Source of the DNA: Hypoxylon rubiginosum | Taxonomy: Eukaryota; Ascomycota; Sordariomycetes; Xylariales; Hypoxylaceae | DNA length: 64,000 nt | Direction: 5' to 3' | Assembly: GCA_902806565.1 (NCBI GenBank) | Contig: CADCXA010000053.1 | Span: 930,001-994,000 of the forward strand | Translations under genes and position numbers: made by a program | Part shown: positions 10,217 to 21,045 of the stretch, one piece after another | Layout: every line of letters begins with the position of its first letter | Position numbering within the stretch: position 1 is the first letter of the stretch | The notes under the pieces: generated by a model | The model's input: only the letters and a program-made list of their open reading frames with translations | The model's database searches: none | Told to the model about the DNA's origin: nothing

Positions 10217-11881
10217 ATGGATTCTAACGACCTGGATAGCACTCCAGTAGTGCCACCGCCTCCGGGGCGTACGCCTAATTTTACTGACCCTGAATCAAGG
10301 TGTTATCAGTTGATCATCCCCATCGCCGTGTATACCGCCCTTATCGTCGTATTGGTGTCCTTACGTATCTATTCCAGACTGAGAATCACTCGTTCGTTCG
10401 GTGCAGATGACTGTAGGGGATCAAACCTATCTTTCAGAATGATTTTTCTGACCTAGTTCATCATATTAGGGCTCTGTATTGCTGCAACGGTAAACACTCC
10501 TCTTCACCAGTCCTCGCACCTCGGTGCCGTGGAAATCTGGCAATGGCGCTAACGTGTTGAGTAACTTAGGTTCTCACGCTTTCTTACTCTGCTCTCGTGC
10601 TCAAGCGTATGTCTTTCAATCCTAACAAGATCCTATTGATATAACCCTTGTCCGAAAGTGCTAATGCAATAATACACAGTTCTCTTTAGGCCAGGAGGTG
10701 GTATACTAGGAATCCATTTCTGGGATGTGCCGCTTTCACATTATATAGAGTATCAAAAGGTAAGACTCCAATCCCAGAGACCCGAATGTTGACGCCAATA
10801 AGACTTACCATACCTGCAGGGCTCTTTGGCCGACTCGGTTCTCATTCGCATCACCAATACCACGATTAAGGTGGCGTTTCTAGTTTTCTATCTTCGGCTA
10901 TTCAGTCCTGTCACTTACGTGAGATATATGATCTGGGCTGGTATGGCTGTAGTCATTACCTTTTGTGTAGTCTTCGTGGTTGTCGATCTTGTGGCATGCG
11001 CTCCTTGGCCGAGCGAACACGGGGACTGGCTCGCACCCTCTCTCCTGGACCGTTGCGATAGCATAGTCGTGGATCTAATCACCGCAGGCGCGTACTTTAG
11101 TGTCATTACCGACTTCTACATCTTGTTCATCCCGCTCCACCAGATACCGAAACTCGGTCTTTCCAGGAAGCGAAAGATAGGCGTCGGCCTTATCTTCCTC
11201 ACAGGTTTCTTGTAAGTCAATCAGATTTGTTTCGACGAGCACTCGCTAAATATTATTATGTAGGGCCACTTGTGCAGGTATAGTCAACATAATCTTTCGC
11301 TCGAATAGAAAGGTCTTCGATCGATCGGACTTCACGTGGACCATAGTCCCCGTGTACATTACTAGGTAAGCATAGCTCCCATTTATGTCTCTTTCATTGC
11401 ATAGATACTACTCAACCACGACCAACCCGCCTTCTACCATTGGGTATTGTATCAGTACTAAACTGTTTACAACAGTCTGACCGAGATCAACGTCGGACTT
11501 CTCTGCCACTCAATGCCAGTTGTTTTTATCCTTTTCGTGGGCCGTTTCTCAAACCTAAGCAAGTCGGTAGGTTCTTGGGTTAGAGAGCGGCGCAGTCCTC
11601 GGCATAGTCCTCACCAGAGTGCTGGAGACAGTTCCGCGAATCTTGCAGCAGATGGCAGCGTGCCGCAGCATATTTCTTCTATTCCAAGTGATCAAAGTTT
11701 ATCTGGAATGCGTAAGTTTATCCGTAATGTCTACCGCTCTAATGCGCAGAGCTCCGCGCATAGTGATACTACTTTGACAACTTTCGAGGATCTAACATCA
11801 GCGGATCTTAGCTACCACGTCCAGTTGAGAGCCATACAATCCAAACAGACTGAAAAAGGCCAGGAAACTATCCAAGCATGA
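10217..11881 (+). pseudogene. Rhodopsin-domain (SAT4/PTH11-like) membrane protein, with an in-frame TAG
   Basis: Exons deduced from splice signals and phase: 10217-10489, 10570-10606, 10680-10759, 10820-11211, 11264-11365, 11476-11881. Every join after the first exon keeps frame and gives family sequence, e.g. ILGIHFWDVPLSHYIEYQK|GSLADSVLIRITN and YITS|LTEINVGLLCHSMP. Seven hydrophobic spans are visible, from YQLIIPIAVYTALIVVLV to LLCHSMPVVFILF, followed by a Ser-rich cytosolic tail. This family is confined largely to filamentous ascomycetes and includes Pth11-like receptors. The first exon carries a TAG at 10454-10456, just before FIILGLCIAAT (second span), preceded by an odd insertion after FGADD. 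A 44-nt GT-AG segment (10413-10456) would remove the stop but shift the frame. It is therefore either a pseudogene or has a splice solution I cannot see. Confidence 0.7.
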
Positions 11882-12688
11882 TATCGAGGCTTGCTCGGGG
11901 TGGCTTTACTCTTGGACACCCAATTGGCTTCCCTGTGGAGGAATTGTCGGAAGATATTGGAGGACTTAGTCCAGTGTTTATCCATTATAACTGGACCAAT
12001 TTCTGTCAGGAGTTAGATGAGATGTTGTTCCTAGTCTTATATCACTTCGTACACCTTGAATGTGGGTATCACTCCTCCGGGCGAAGTCTCAGAGCTGCTG
12101 AGGGTTCAGGCGCAGACCTGTTTTTGCCTATGATACTTCTCAGAGCAACGAAGCCAACAGACCCTAGTGTGACGCCTAAGAGCATCTAGACCGTGTCTAC
12201 TCGACCCAGATATGATAGACACCCCCCTTACTAGATGCATATATATACGTCAGGCCGACTAACCTTTCGATCCTAATTCTTTTCTTCCCCTGGCCAAAAT
12301 CACCACGGAAAATGGTATTAGCACACCACGAATAGACACTGTACGGTTGGATACAGTTCCTGTGTACCAACCATATGTGCGTGCACACCCAGGTAGGTAC
12401 ACTGCCAGCAGTTTCACTCCTTAGGTTCGCGAAATTCAAGAGACCGCTTGGAGCGACGTCTTCCATTTGTGGCAGTTGCCAGGAGTGGAGAGCGACAGGA
12501 CTGCCATGTCAGATAAACAGCTTGTTCTACCTGATCTAAGGAAAAAGCATTCAGGGAAAAGGCGTCGTAACAGAGGGATAATGTCAAAGCGCGTTTATAT
12601 GAGAAACGAAGAATAATTGAAGTGCTAATTGAACAAGTCCTAAAAGGGGTAAAGAACTCAATAAAAAGAAAGAATGATTGAAAAAATT
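11882..12688. other. Intergenic, nothing recognised
   Basis: One 100-codon open frame overlaps the end of the membrane-protein gene (11878-12189), but it shows no family features. The rest is non-coding as far as I can tell. Confidence 0.5.
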
Positions 12689-12770
12689 CGACGCAGGCCT
12701 GATTCGAACAGACGCTCCCGAAGGAACAAGATTTCTAGTCTTGCGCATTAGACCACTCTGCCACTGCGCC
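12689..12770 (-). tRNA. tRNA-Ser (anticodon AGA)
   Basis: The 82-nt minus-strand sequence folds as a class II tRNA. The acceptor stem GGCGCAG pairs with CTGCGTC, with one G-U pair. The D stem is GCA/TGC. The anticodon stem CAAGA/TCTTG encloses loop CTAGAAA, giving anticodon AGA (12736-12734). A long variable arm follows, typical of tRNA-Ser. The T arm GTCTG-TTCGAAT-CAGGC has one wobble pair. The discriminator is G and no intron is present. Downstream of the 3' end on this strand lies an A-rich plus-strand stretch (T-rich on the minus strand) that would serve as the Pol III terminator. Confidence 0.96.
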
Positions 12771-13272
12771 AATTCCTGCTAACCTTTCATCGAGGTTGAG
12801 TAGATGAGACTTGAATACAACACGGTTAAAGAAATATATCAAGGAGCTTCGTGCCGAGGATTACCCGACTCAATTTTTATGCCCCAACCGTGTCACTCGC
12901 CACTTCTTTCCTCTTGTCTGGATACCTAGCATTTAGCAGCGCATATACTATGTGTCCATAAGCTTTATTCGCTACGATCTGACGTGCAAAGACTAATGGC
13001 GTTACTGCTGAATCTAACTAGGTATTTCGTAATAAGCCTCTTATTGATACGTCTGCCTCGGCAAAGGTCTCTACATATAGGTTCTTATACATAGTATAGT
13101 ATCACCGTACGAAATCCCAGGATGTCATGAAGCCAGCTGTAGACCATTCACTTCTTCCCCCCCTTTCCATAGGACCAAATAACATCGCGCAGGACCGGTC
13201 CAAACGACCCTCTACACCATACCCCCATCCCCCTTTTCTATCCCCTTCTCCAAGCCCTCAGCCCATCACCAC
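12771..13272. other. Intergenic, nothing recognised
   Basis: This is the space between tRNA-Ser and the 3' end of the RS/charged protein gene; it has no supported feature. Confidence 0.55.
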
Positions 13273-14712
13273 CTACCCAAACCTCTCCCTAGCAATCTGC
13301 CGCAGCACCTTCATCGTGCTCTCCTCCCTCCGCCTATACTCCTCCATCCTGACCTCCCGCTCCGCCGCCTTCGCCCTAGCCTCCTCCTCCCGCCTGACCT
13401 CCCTCTCCGACCGCCGCCGCCGCGCCGCCTCCTGCACCCTCTTGTACTCGACGATCTCGTCTCCCCCTCCGCCGGCACCGCCGCCGCCGCCGCCCATGAG
13501 CTCCGCCTCCCCTACTTCCCCTACGTTCCCCGGCGACCGCTCCCGGAACCCGCGCATCTTGTCGTTGACCTCGCGCCGCTTCTCCAGCCGCCGCTCGCGC
13601 GTGCCCGCGTCCGCGCGCGGCGCCAGGTCTTCCAGGCGTTCCCGCTGCTCGGCTCGGTCCGCTTTCCGCGCTAGCCGCAGCTGGTCTACGCCACTCATGC
13701 GCTCTTCGTCCACGGCCTCCCGGCGCAGGGCCAGGTCTTGCAGGTTGGGGATAGCGGGCCCGCGTCTCGCGGATCGGGAGGCGTCGGATGTGTCGCCGGG
13801 CGGCAGGGTCGGTCCGTATCCGTCGTCGTCGTCGTCTTCGTTTTCATTGTCTTCGTCGTCTTCTTCTTCATCCTCCTTAAGACGCATCGCGCTACTGCTA
13901 CCGCCATCAGACACCTCCCTCTCTCGCCGACTATGAGGCAACGTTGGCGGCAACAGCCTCAAGGCGGAAGAAGCATCTCCTTGTTCGCCCACGGCAGCAG
14001 TAGCGGCAACGGCAGCGACCGCACCCAGCCCGTTCCTCCGGGCGTCGGCCAGCGTCTCGGGATGGTACCAGCCCTCGGCCAGCTCGCCGCGGTTCCACTT
14101 GCCGACGAAGCTCTTCCAGCGGCCCTTGACCTCCCTCTCGTCCAGCGCGGCCATGTCCTTCTGCTTCTGGATCTCGAGGTACTGCGCGAGCAGGGACCGG
14201 AAATTCTCTAGGTCGGAGCGCAGCAGGCGTCTCGAGCCGAAGGGGAGTTCGTCCGGGGTGGTGTTGGCCGGAGGCGCCGAGGGGCGATGGCGCCGGTGGT
14301 GGTGGTGGTGGTGGTGCGAGTGGTGGTGTCGCGTCGGGGACGGGGAAGGTGAGCGCGCGAGGGACCGGTGATCGGAACGAGATTTGGAGCCAGTAGCAGG
14401 ATTCGATTGTTGCTCTTGTCTTTTATTTTGCGGTCCGTGATCGTAGTCGGAGTCTCTGGTGCGTTCGTCTCGTCGATATGTATCATGACGACTCCGATGC
14501 AAATTTTCTCGTTGCGCCCCATCGCGAGGTGACAACGATCTTCTCGGTTTATCATCGCGTCTACCACTGATACTCTTCTCATCATCACCATCGTATCTCC
14601 TCCTAGCATATTTCACGTCGTGTTCATCGTCCCCACGCGTTCGCTTGTGACTCGAATGACGTCGCGTGTCGTCTCCCGGTCCGTGGTCTCGGTAACCAGC
14701 AGGTTCCGCCAT
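13273..14712 (-). CDS. Conserved fungal Arg/Ser- and charge-rich nuclear protein (often labelled RNA helicase HEL117-like)
   Basis: A single exon encodes 479 residues. Residues 1-140 are RS/RD-rich with SR dipeptides and a His run (about residues 133-140). A conserved block begins around residue 155 (LPFGSRRLL) and continues through DEREVKGRWKSFVGKWNRG to ELAEGWY (about 212). Then come an Ala-rich linker, an acidic run (EDEEEDDEDNEDDDDDD-like, about 280-298), and YGPTLPPG. The C-terminal half is helical and charged (LQDLALRREA, RERRLEKRREVNDKMR, a Gly run near 405, then IARERFG at the end). The pattern matches a conserved ascomycete protein whose common database label, RNA helicase HEL117, is not backed by helicase motifs here. 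An RNA-processing role is inferred only from composition. Confidence 0.8.
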   Translation of the reverse strand: MAEPAGYRDHGPGDDTRRHSSHKRTRGDDEHDVKYARRRYDGDDEKSISGRRDDKPRRSLSPRDGAQRENLHRSRHDTYRRDERTRDSDYDHGPQNKRQEQQSNPATGSKSRSDHRSLARSPSPSPTRHHHSHHHHHHHRRHRPSAPPANTTPDELPFGSRRLLRSDLENFRSLLAQYLEIQKQKDMAALDEREVKGRWKSFVGKWNRGELAEGWYHPETLADARRNGLGAVAAVAATAAVGEQGDASSALRLLPPTLPHSRREREVSDGGSSSAMRLKEDEEEDDEDNENEDDDDDGYGPTLPPGDTSDASRSARRGPAIPNLQDLALRREAVDEERMSGVDQLRLARKADRAEQRERLEDLAPRADAGTRERRLEKRREVNDKMRGFRERSPGNVGEVGEAELMGGGGGGAGGGGDEIVEYKRVQEAARRRRSEREVRREEEARAKAAEREVRMEEYRRREESTMKVLRQIARERFG

Positions 14713-15879
14713 GATGCAACGATAGGATAAATTAAAGTATCAATAGGATTCATGTGCGTCCGAAGCCGCAGTAGTGGGAGCGGGCCCCTAGTACATATAC
14801 GTCTCTGCTGGAGGGCATTGCCGGTCGTACACAGGCAGGTACAGGCACAGGCTAATAGTAAGCTGGAGCACGACTTTACGGGATATTTTCCACTCGGACA
14901 TTTTCTCTTCTCTTGGTTGCAAGCATGTGGGGCCGAGCATAATGAGTGCCGATATTTATGTATATAAGCGACATGTCCATCCAGGTTCTCCCTTTTCATG
15001 GGGGTTTTTCTCCTTTTTTTTTCTTTTTTTATCCCCCCTTTTTTATACCACATGCCATGTACCTTTGGTTGGTACAGGAATACCTGCCTCCGTAGCCGCA
15101 GTTGGCAAGCTGCCTTGCTTCGGGTATCTACATTGCATGGCACTAAAAAACCATGATATAAATAACTACGCAATTCAATAAGGCATGGCGTCTAAATAAG
15201 GGGAGATCTTCCATAACTACGGTAAGCAAGCAATATCTATACTCAAGCCGTTAGTTATTGACTCAACGCCTCTTGCGAACCAAATCGGCCTTAAAGCGTC
15301 TGCAGCAACAGTTGAACACCGTAGCATGTGACACCAGGTCGACACTCGCTCGCCTATTCGACCGCGTCGGAACTCACGCTCATATAGAAGCCGATGTAGG
15401 ACACAGATAGTCTAGGGCCGATTTCGACTCGTCGGGCCTCAACTGATCTATCCCAATCGCCGAAGAGGAACTAGGAACGCCGATTGGTGCCTCAACGAGT
15501 ACGAGGAATCTCCACTCGGAGGTGGCATGTCCACCACTTCATCGACAACGTTGGCCTCTCATCCCCCAAAATATATTTGGTATTCTCAAATGTGCAGCGT
15601 CCATATCGTAATTCGTACGGGTGCATCTAGGGTGGTACCTGATGACCCTTTCCCTTCCGATTCCTGCGGTCGGAGTATCGCTCCAGGCCGTGCTCATTTT
15701 CTGTTTTCGTTAATATCCGTAAATATACTATGCCTTCTTATCCTCCCTCGCGCCAGGTATATTCCGTAGGGATATCATCCGATCTATCGAATTCCACATG
15801 CAAAACTCAACTCAAAGTCGCTACCCACGAGAACGCCGAACCATGCACCTTTAGAAACCACAATCACCTGCCCCCACCC
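14713..15879. other. Intergenic, nothing recognised
   Basis: This is the upstream region of the RS-rich protein gene and the 3' side of the copper-fist gene. A T-rich run lies near 15011-15045. No supported gene is seen. Confidence 0.5.
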
Positions 15880-17506
15880 CTAATTCGGCGTCTCGCTCCG
15901 AGGGTCACGATGGATCATACAGTTGACGCAACTGCAGTTGTCGCCACACATGCAGGGGTCCGGATAGTTCACAAAGAGAAACCGGTCGTCCGGAAGATTA
16001 GCCTCGCCCGCACTCGGCGAGTCCGTATCTGTCGGGCTTTGTCCTGGCGAAGGAGATATTTTGCTTCCGGTCAACGGCGGGTCCATCATTCCGTTGCCGA
16101 GGTCGACTTTACCATTGACATAGTCATTGTGCATAACCATGGTATCGCGAATATACTGGAGCGTCGTCTCGTTAAACGGGTGAGCCACGCATCCGAGACA
16201 CTCGCACCCCGGGCCGCAACGACAATCGTGACTCGTGTCAAAGGTCGGGATGCTCGCCATGAACTGCTGCCATTGCCACTGCTGCAGCGGCTGTTGATGC
16301 GTGCCAAACGAAGTAGGATCCAAGTGGATTTCCGGCTGATGAAAGTCATTCATCCCGTATGCTTGTTGCTGAGGGATTGGAGCCATCATGGAGCCGTTAC
16401 CCATGGGGACCTGAGGCATATATCCAATCGCGCTAAACGGTCCTTGAGAGGTCTGAGGTGACAAGTGGAAATCCATCTGAGGTTGATGCGCCATCTGCGG
16501 TTGAGGCTGCATTCGCTGGGAACAGCAGCTTCCGCCTCCTTCTAGCGCCGGCTCTTGCGGCGGAAAGTCTTCAGTGATCGAAGGCGGCGTGTGGTGCGAC
16601 GAGCTGGACGTACCGGGCGTCAGCGTGCCGGAGCTAACGCCTGAGTTGCCAGACATTCCATTGCTTGACATGCCATTGCTAGGAGACGGAGTCGGCGGTA
16701 CGATCGTCATACCGTTCCCTGTGGACATTGATAGGGAGCCCATCGCCGTGGCCACAGGAGACGTGTGAGAATAGGTAGGAAATTGGGTTGGTGCTGGTAT
16801 TTGGTAATTGGCCCAGTCGGGCGCAGGGCCGAAATCGATCTGGCCCAACGCATTCTTCGGGGGGCCTTGGAGGTAATCGTTAGAGCCTATCAAATTTAGA
16901 CTATCGCGGTTCATTCGCTGTAGGGTCGAGGCGTCGACGGATTGTTTCCGGCCTGGCTTTGGCGCCGGCTTCTGAACTCGAAACGACACATTTCTCGTAG
17001 GCGACATGGGCGCGTTCTCCGACGGTTCGGCCTTGACGAGAGTTGGTGCGCCGTTGACCTTTGGCGAACTACCACACGGACATTGTCTTCCCTTAGGTAA
17101 CGCAGCTGTCGTCACTCCCGATCCACAGGTACAAGCCTTGCCGGGTGGGTGAGGACAACTGCTCAAAGGTCGGCCGGGCTTTCGCACTTGCAACAAGAAG
17201 CGCTCATCGCCATGGTTGCATTTAGTGGACCGATGCCCACGTATGCATGGCAAGCTAAGGACCGACGAAATAGTGTGTCAGCAATGCAAACTTCAACTTA
17301 GTAACGCCCTCGAGATATCCGTGTCCCGTGCTAGTTACACGAGCTCCGACTACGACATGGAGACGGGCTGCCCAGAAGCGCGTCATGGTTTAGCGTACAG
17401 ACCTGCAGCTTTCCGAAACTCCCCGGAAGAGACCGCGGTAGCGGGAAATGGCGGGAGAAATAAATTGAACTCACCATGCCATTTTCTGGCCATTGACTAT
17501 AGGCAT
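15880..17506 (-). CDS. Copper-fist transcription factor with two C-terminal Cys-rich copper motifs
   Basis: Exon 1 is only 32 nt (17506-17475) and exon 2 is 17254-15880. The 220-nt intron (17474-17255) starts GTGAGT and ends CCTTAG. The junction falls inside Cys11 of the copper fist and restores MPIVNGQKMACLPCIRGHR, with the zinc ligands at C11, C14, C23 and H25 exactly as in the family, followed by the KPGRP minor-groove motif. Total length is 468 residues. A Cys-rich CTCGSG/CPCG patch follows the fist; the middle is Ser/Gly/Gln/Met-rich. Near residues 353 and 443 are two CxCxxxCxCxxCxxH motifs (CRCGPGCECLGCVAH and CMCGDNCSCVNCMIH), similar to the copper-sensing repeats of Mac1/Cuf1/GRISEA-type regulators. 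It probably senses copper in the nucleus and controls copper-uptake or detoxification genes. Choosing the 5' exon matters: without it the finger is incomplete. Confidence 0.92.
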
Positions 17507-20500
17507 CTTGAATAATATCGAAGCGCAGTATCCGCGCGACGAGACCCGACGGCGTTCTGGGCGGTGCGACAAGGAGGATTGCAAGCCGTGTGACACCCCC
17601 TAACACGGTCCCGAGTCGTAACCTCAGACTTGGAGAGGCGGACGGCCGATATATATGGGGTCTAGGGCGAAACGCGCAGATATTCTTTCATGAAGCTGGC
17701 ACACACCGAGTAAGCAATGCGATTTTCCAAGGCTATGCCTCAAAAAAGTAGAGTGGTTGCCACGATGTAAGACGGAAGCAGTGAGAATGTGGGATGAAGA
17801 ATTGACGTTCGTGGAACCCGAGACTTCGAAATGATCAAAGGCTCCCACAAGTATCGCGAATCGACGATAGGGGTATAGTATAACGAATGAATCTACTGAG
17901 AATAGAACCCTAAGAACTACGAGGCTAACAAACGAAGTTTGTTCCAACCTCGTTGTTTAGTATGGAGTTAGGACCCAATGAGGGCGGTATAAGGGTTAGG
18001 TGAGGGCTATATGAGTATTGATGAGGCGGAGTAAGACGAGCTAAGAATTCGACGGTTCGGAGCAAACGGCGCTCGGTCGATACCGTCTCTCTGGTGTCGG
18101 CACCTGGGGATTTGTTATAACTTCACAAACGTCTGATGGAAAGCAGCTGCGAATAGATGTGATGTACGCTGTACGGGATACCCTCGAGAGGATCCAGACG
18201 GGGTCAGAAACAAGTTTGGACGGTTTGATCGATAAGGAAGAAGGCTCCCAGGACCAAGGAGAGGGGAAATTGTTTCTCGTTCGATACCTCATGTAACGTC
18301 CCGGACCAACGACGTTAGGCCGGTAACCCAGGTAGGTAAGCCTGCCAGCGGCCAGTGTTCGAGGCTGATGACCAGGACCGTCTACCTAAGATACAACAGG
18401 TATGTACTCCGGGGAAGGCTCGGACTTGTTGGCCGAGACAGCGTGAGGAAAAGGGGGAAGAAGTTCCAAGCTTCAATGGTTCGTGGTAAGGTAGGGAGAC
18501 CGTTGGAATTGGAATATCTAACACTATAACCTGAAGGGGGTAGCTTAGCGGTAATAGCAGTTGAATCGACCTGTTACTATTGCCGTTGCGTACGAGTGTC
18601 TCGCTTAAATGTGGCTTTAGTTTCGTGGTATCTCTTTGTTAGTGAGTACGGAATACCTCCCAGCTCATAGATGGCTTAGAGATGGGGTTCAGAGATATTT
18701 CGGCGGTAGATGTACAGAAGGAAGAGGAGGTCCCAACGTTGCCAGGGTCCCACAGGAACTAAACCAGCCTGCCAGTTCAGACTCGTCAAAAAGAAGAAAA
18801 AAAAGACGAACTCTACAAGAGGTCAAGGAATGGCAAGGCAAAATGTGAAAGATGATTATTGGGATTGTGTGAGTCGTTGCTGTCTGTGGGGGTATCCCAA
18901 AAACGAGCAAGTTTTGATTGGCTGTTTAGGTCAAATGGTGCTGACTTAAGTTAGATCCTTCCCTCTTGAACAGGGGTGCTTACTTACATAGTAGTACATT
19001 CCAGGTAGTACATGGTAGTTGGATGGAGCAGGCTAAGTACATATCCATGGATGTGTATGTACATATATGTAGGTACATACGTATAACTGGTCCATACCTC
19101 GAACCGAGCCCACAGCAAACGGCGCACCAAAACGGGCCAGATGGGATACATGGGATACATGGGATACATGGGACACTTGGGACACTTGGGACACTTGGGA
19201 CACTTGGGACACTTGGGGACACATTAGGGAGGGTACCTGACGCGAACTTGAAGGGTCCTGCAGTCCTCAGTCCTGCAGAAAGATGCACGTATCATCCATG
19301 TCCAATGACTTATCTTGGAGTTCGGTTTGTGGAGGGGCTGAAAAGGAGGGGCAGGCTCTGGTTTTTGAAGTTCAAGACTCCAAGTTGGTCTCGAGAACGT
19401 GGGGCAAACCCAGATAGATACCTACATGTAGATAGGTACTACGTATACGCTGTAACCCCCAGGTCCAGACAAGTTCCCAAATAGATTCCTACCGCTAGTG
19501 TAGCACAATGTTGTCATCTGAAAACCGAAAGCAAGAATAACCCGGTCATCTTTTCATCTTTTGCTAGGTCTAATCTGGATATAGTATGAGGTTTGAGCGA
19601 TATGTATGGACACACGCCCGCACGGTTGTTGTTTCGCGATGACACTAACTACCTACCTAGGTAGGAAACCGGACAAAGAATAAAAGAAGGAAAGAAAAAA
19701 AATTCGAGATCGGAATTTAGCTTCTTGCCTAACTTGTTCAAGTAATAGTTTACATCACGGCGATGTTTCTGTTGTTCTACAGCTACGTTCCAGACCAACC
19801 TTCCAAAGTCATTAGGCGCCTTGGCCGAAATGGATATTCCCGTTATAAGCTTGAGGCTCTTCGGATACAAAGTTAAAGAAGCGAGTTTATGCAACCATGG
19901 GGAAGTTAGCCGCCGCCTGGGCACCTGCATATCTTTCTTTCCCCCTATATTAATAAATCGTTGCCAAAAACACCAGCGTCGGACAAAGCAAGGCGCAACA
20001 TATGTAATCGGTTTAACCAGATTTAGTCTCGACCGGATCGACAAACCGAAGCTAGCTTAATGCTATTTCGAAAACCACGGGATCATTCCAATTGGCCCAT
20101 CGATTTTGACATGTCCAAGTATGCATAGTATGATCAATCTTATCAGTGCCCCTGGCTCTCCTGGTATTTGCCATCTTTCTTAGGCTGGTTACATAAACAA
20201 TATTTATTGGCCATGTTTCTACTATAGAATAAGACGCCGTCCGGGTTCGGCCTCAACATCGCAATCATATACGAGCTAAACCAGTTCTTCGGGACCGACC
20301 ATTGCGTTCCATATCGTTTGTCTTCGAGATAAGAAATTACACGTCACACAAGTTGGGTGCGTTCGGAACCGTCGCATCAGCACGGCCAGGTAGCAAAATA
20401 TAGACAAACACTTCGACTTGTTTGGAAGCAGTCAAGCTCTATTCGGCAGACTTTCCCCAGAAAAGTTCTTCAAGATCTGTGTATTCCACACACGTTAGAT

Positions 20501-21045
20501 ACCCAAGGAGGTGTGAATCAATCTTCAAGGTTGATAGTAGGTACCGGTAACTAATAGGCTTCACCGTGTCTAAATGCACACAAACCTACATGTCAGAAGA
20601 CCCAGTACGAGACATATCCAATACCTCAACCGGGCAGCCCGATACAGTGCGGATCGCGCCTCGCTACTTGCCCTCCCCAGTTGGCGTATACGCTCGCTCG
20701 TCTGCAAAGCTCTTTTCTCGGTGCTATTCGGAGACCAATACTGTTCAAACCTGTATATCGACAGCTCGGACGACGGCTTTCTGTATGAAGCAATCGCCAG
20801 GCCCAACACGTATCCTCGAGTTAGATCCGGCTCGAAGTTTGACATGGTCGGTAAGACCGTAGCCGGCTCTCGCAACCTGTGAGGAGTTGTGAGATCCTGA
20901 TACGCATGGCGTCTATCACGTTCTTCCTCCGCTCACAGCTCACGATTCACAGGTGTGACATACATAATAGAGCCACTTCTTGCAATAGGTCAACTTGCTC
21001 GCGCCGTAAAGGGTATATAACATAGCCAATGTACCATCGAATTCA
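17507..21045. other. 3.5-kb intergenic region with a 9-bp minisatellite
   Basis: It lies between the copper-fist gene start and the 3' end of the SR140-like gene. I find no gene with family features. Small frames (19649-20044 minus, 20574-20882 plus) exist but are unsupported. The 9-bp repeat at 19143-19214 is listed separately. Confidence 0.5.
19143..19214. repeat. 9-bp minisatellite, GGGATACAT x3 then GGGACACTT x5
   Basis: Eight perfect head-to-tail 9-bp units form two sequence blocks differing by three bases. The repeat stays in frame in an open reading frame on this strand (Gly-Ile-His and Gly-Thr-Leu triplets), but nothing else supports coding. Confidence 0.93.

Noticed and set aside
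10413..10437. A 25-nt GTAGGG..TTTCAG intron in the rhodopsin-domain gene
   Set aside because: Too short for a spliceosomal intron and it creates a stop at the junction.
18230..18300. GTTCGATACC resembling a tRNA B box
   Set aside because: No T-stem pairing and no A box at a proper distance.
18966..19484. 172-codon open frame containing the 9-bp minisatellite
   Set aside because: Its length comes partly from the repeat; both strands stay open across it and no family features appear.
20574..20882. 102-codon frame containing LYIDSSDDGFLYEAIAR
   Set aside because: Looks protein-like over a short stretch, but overlapping frames on both strands are equally open and I know no homologue.
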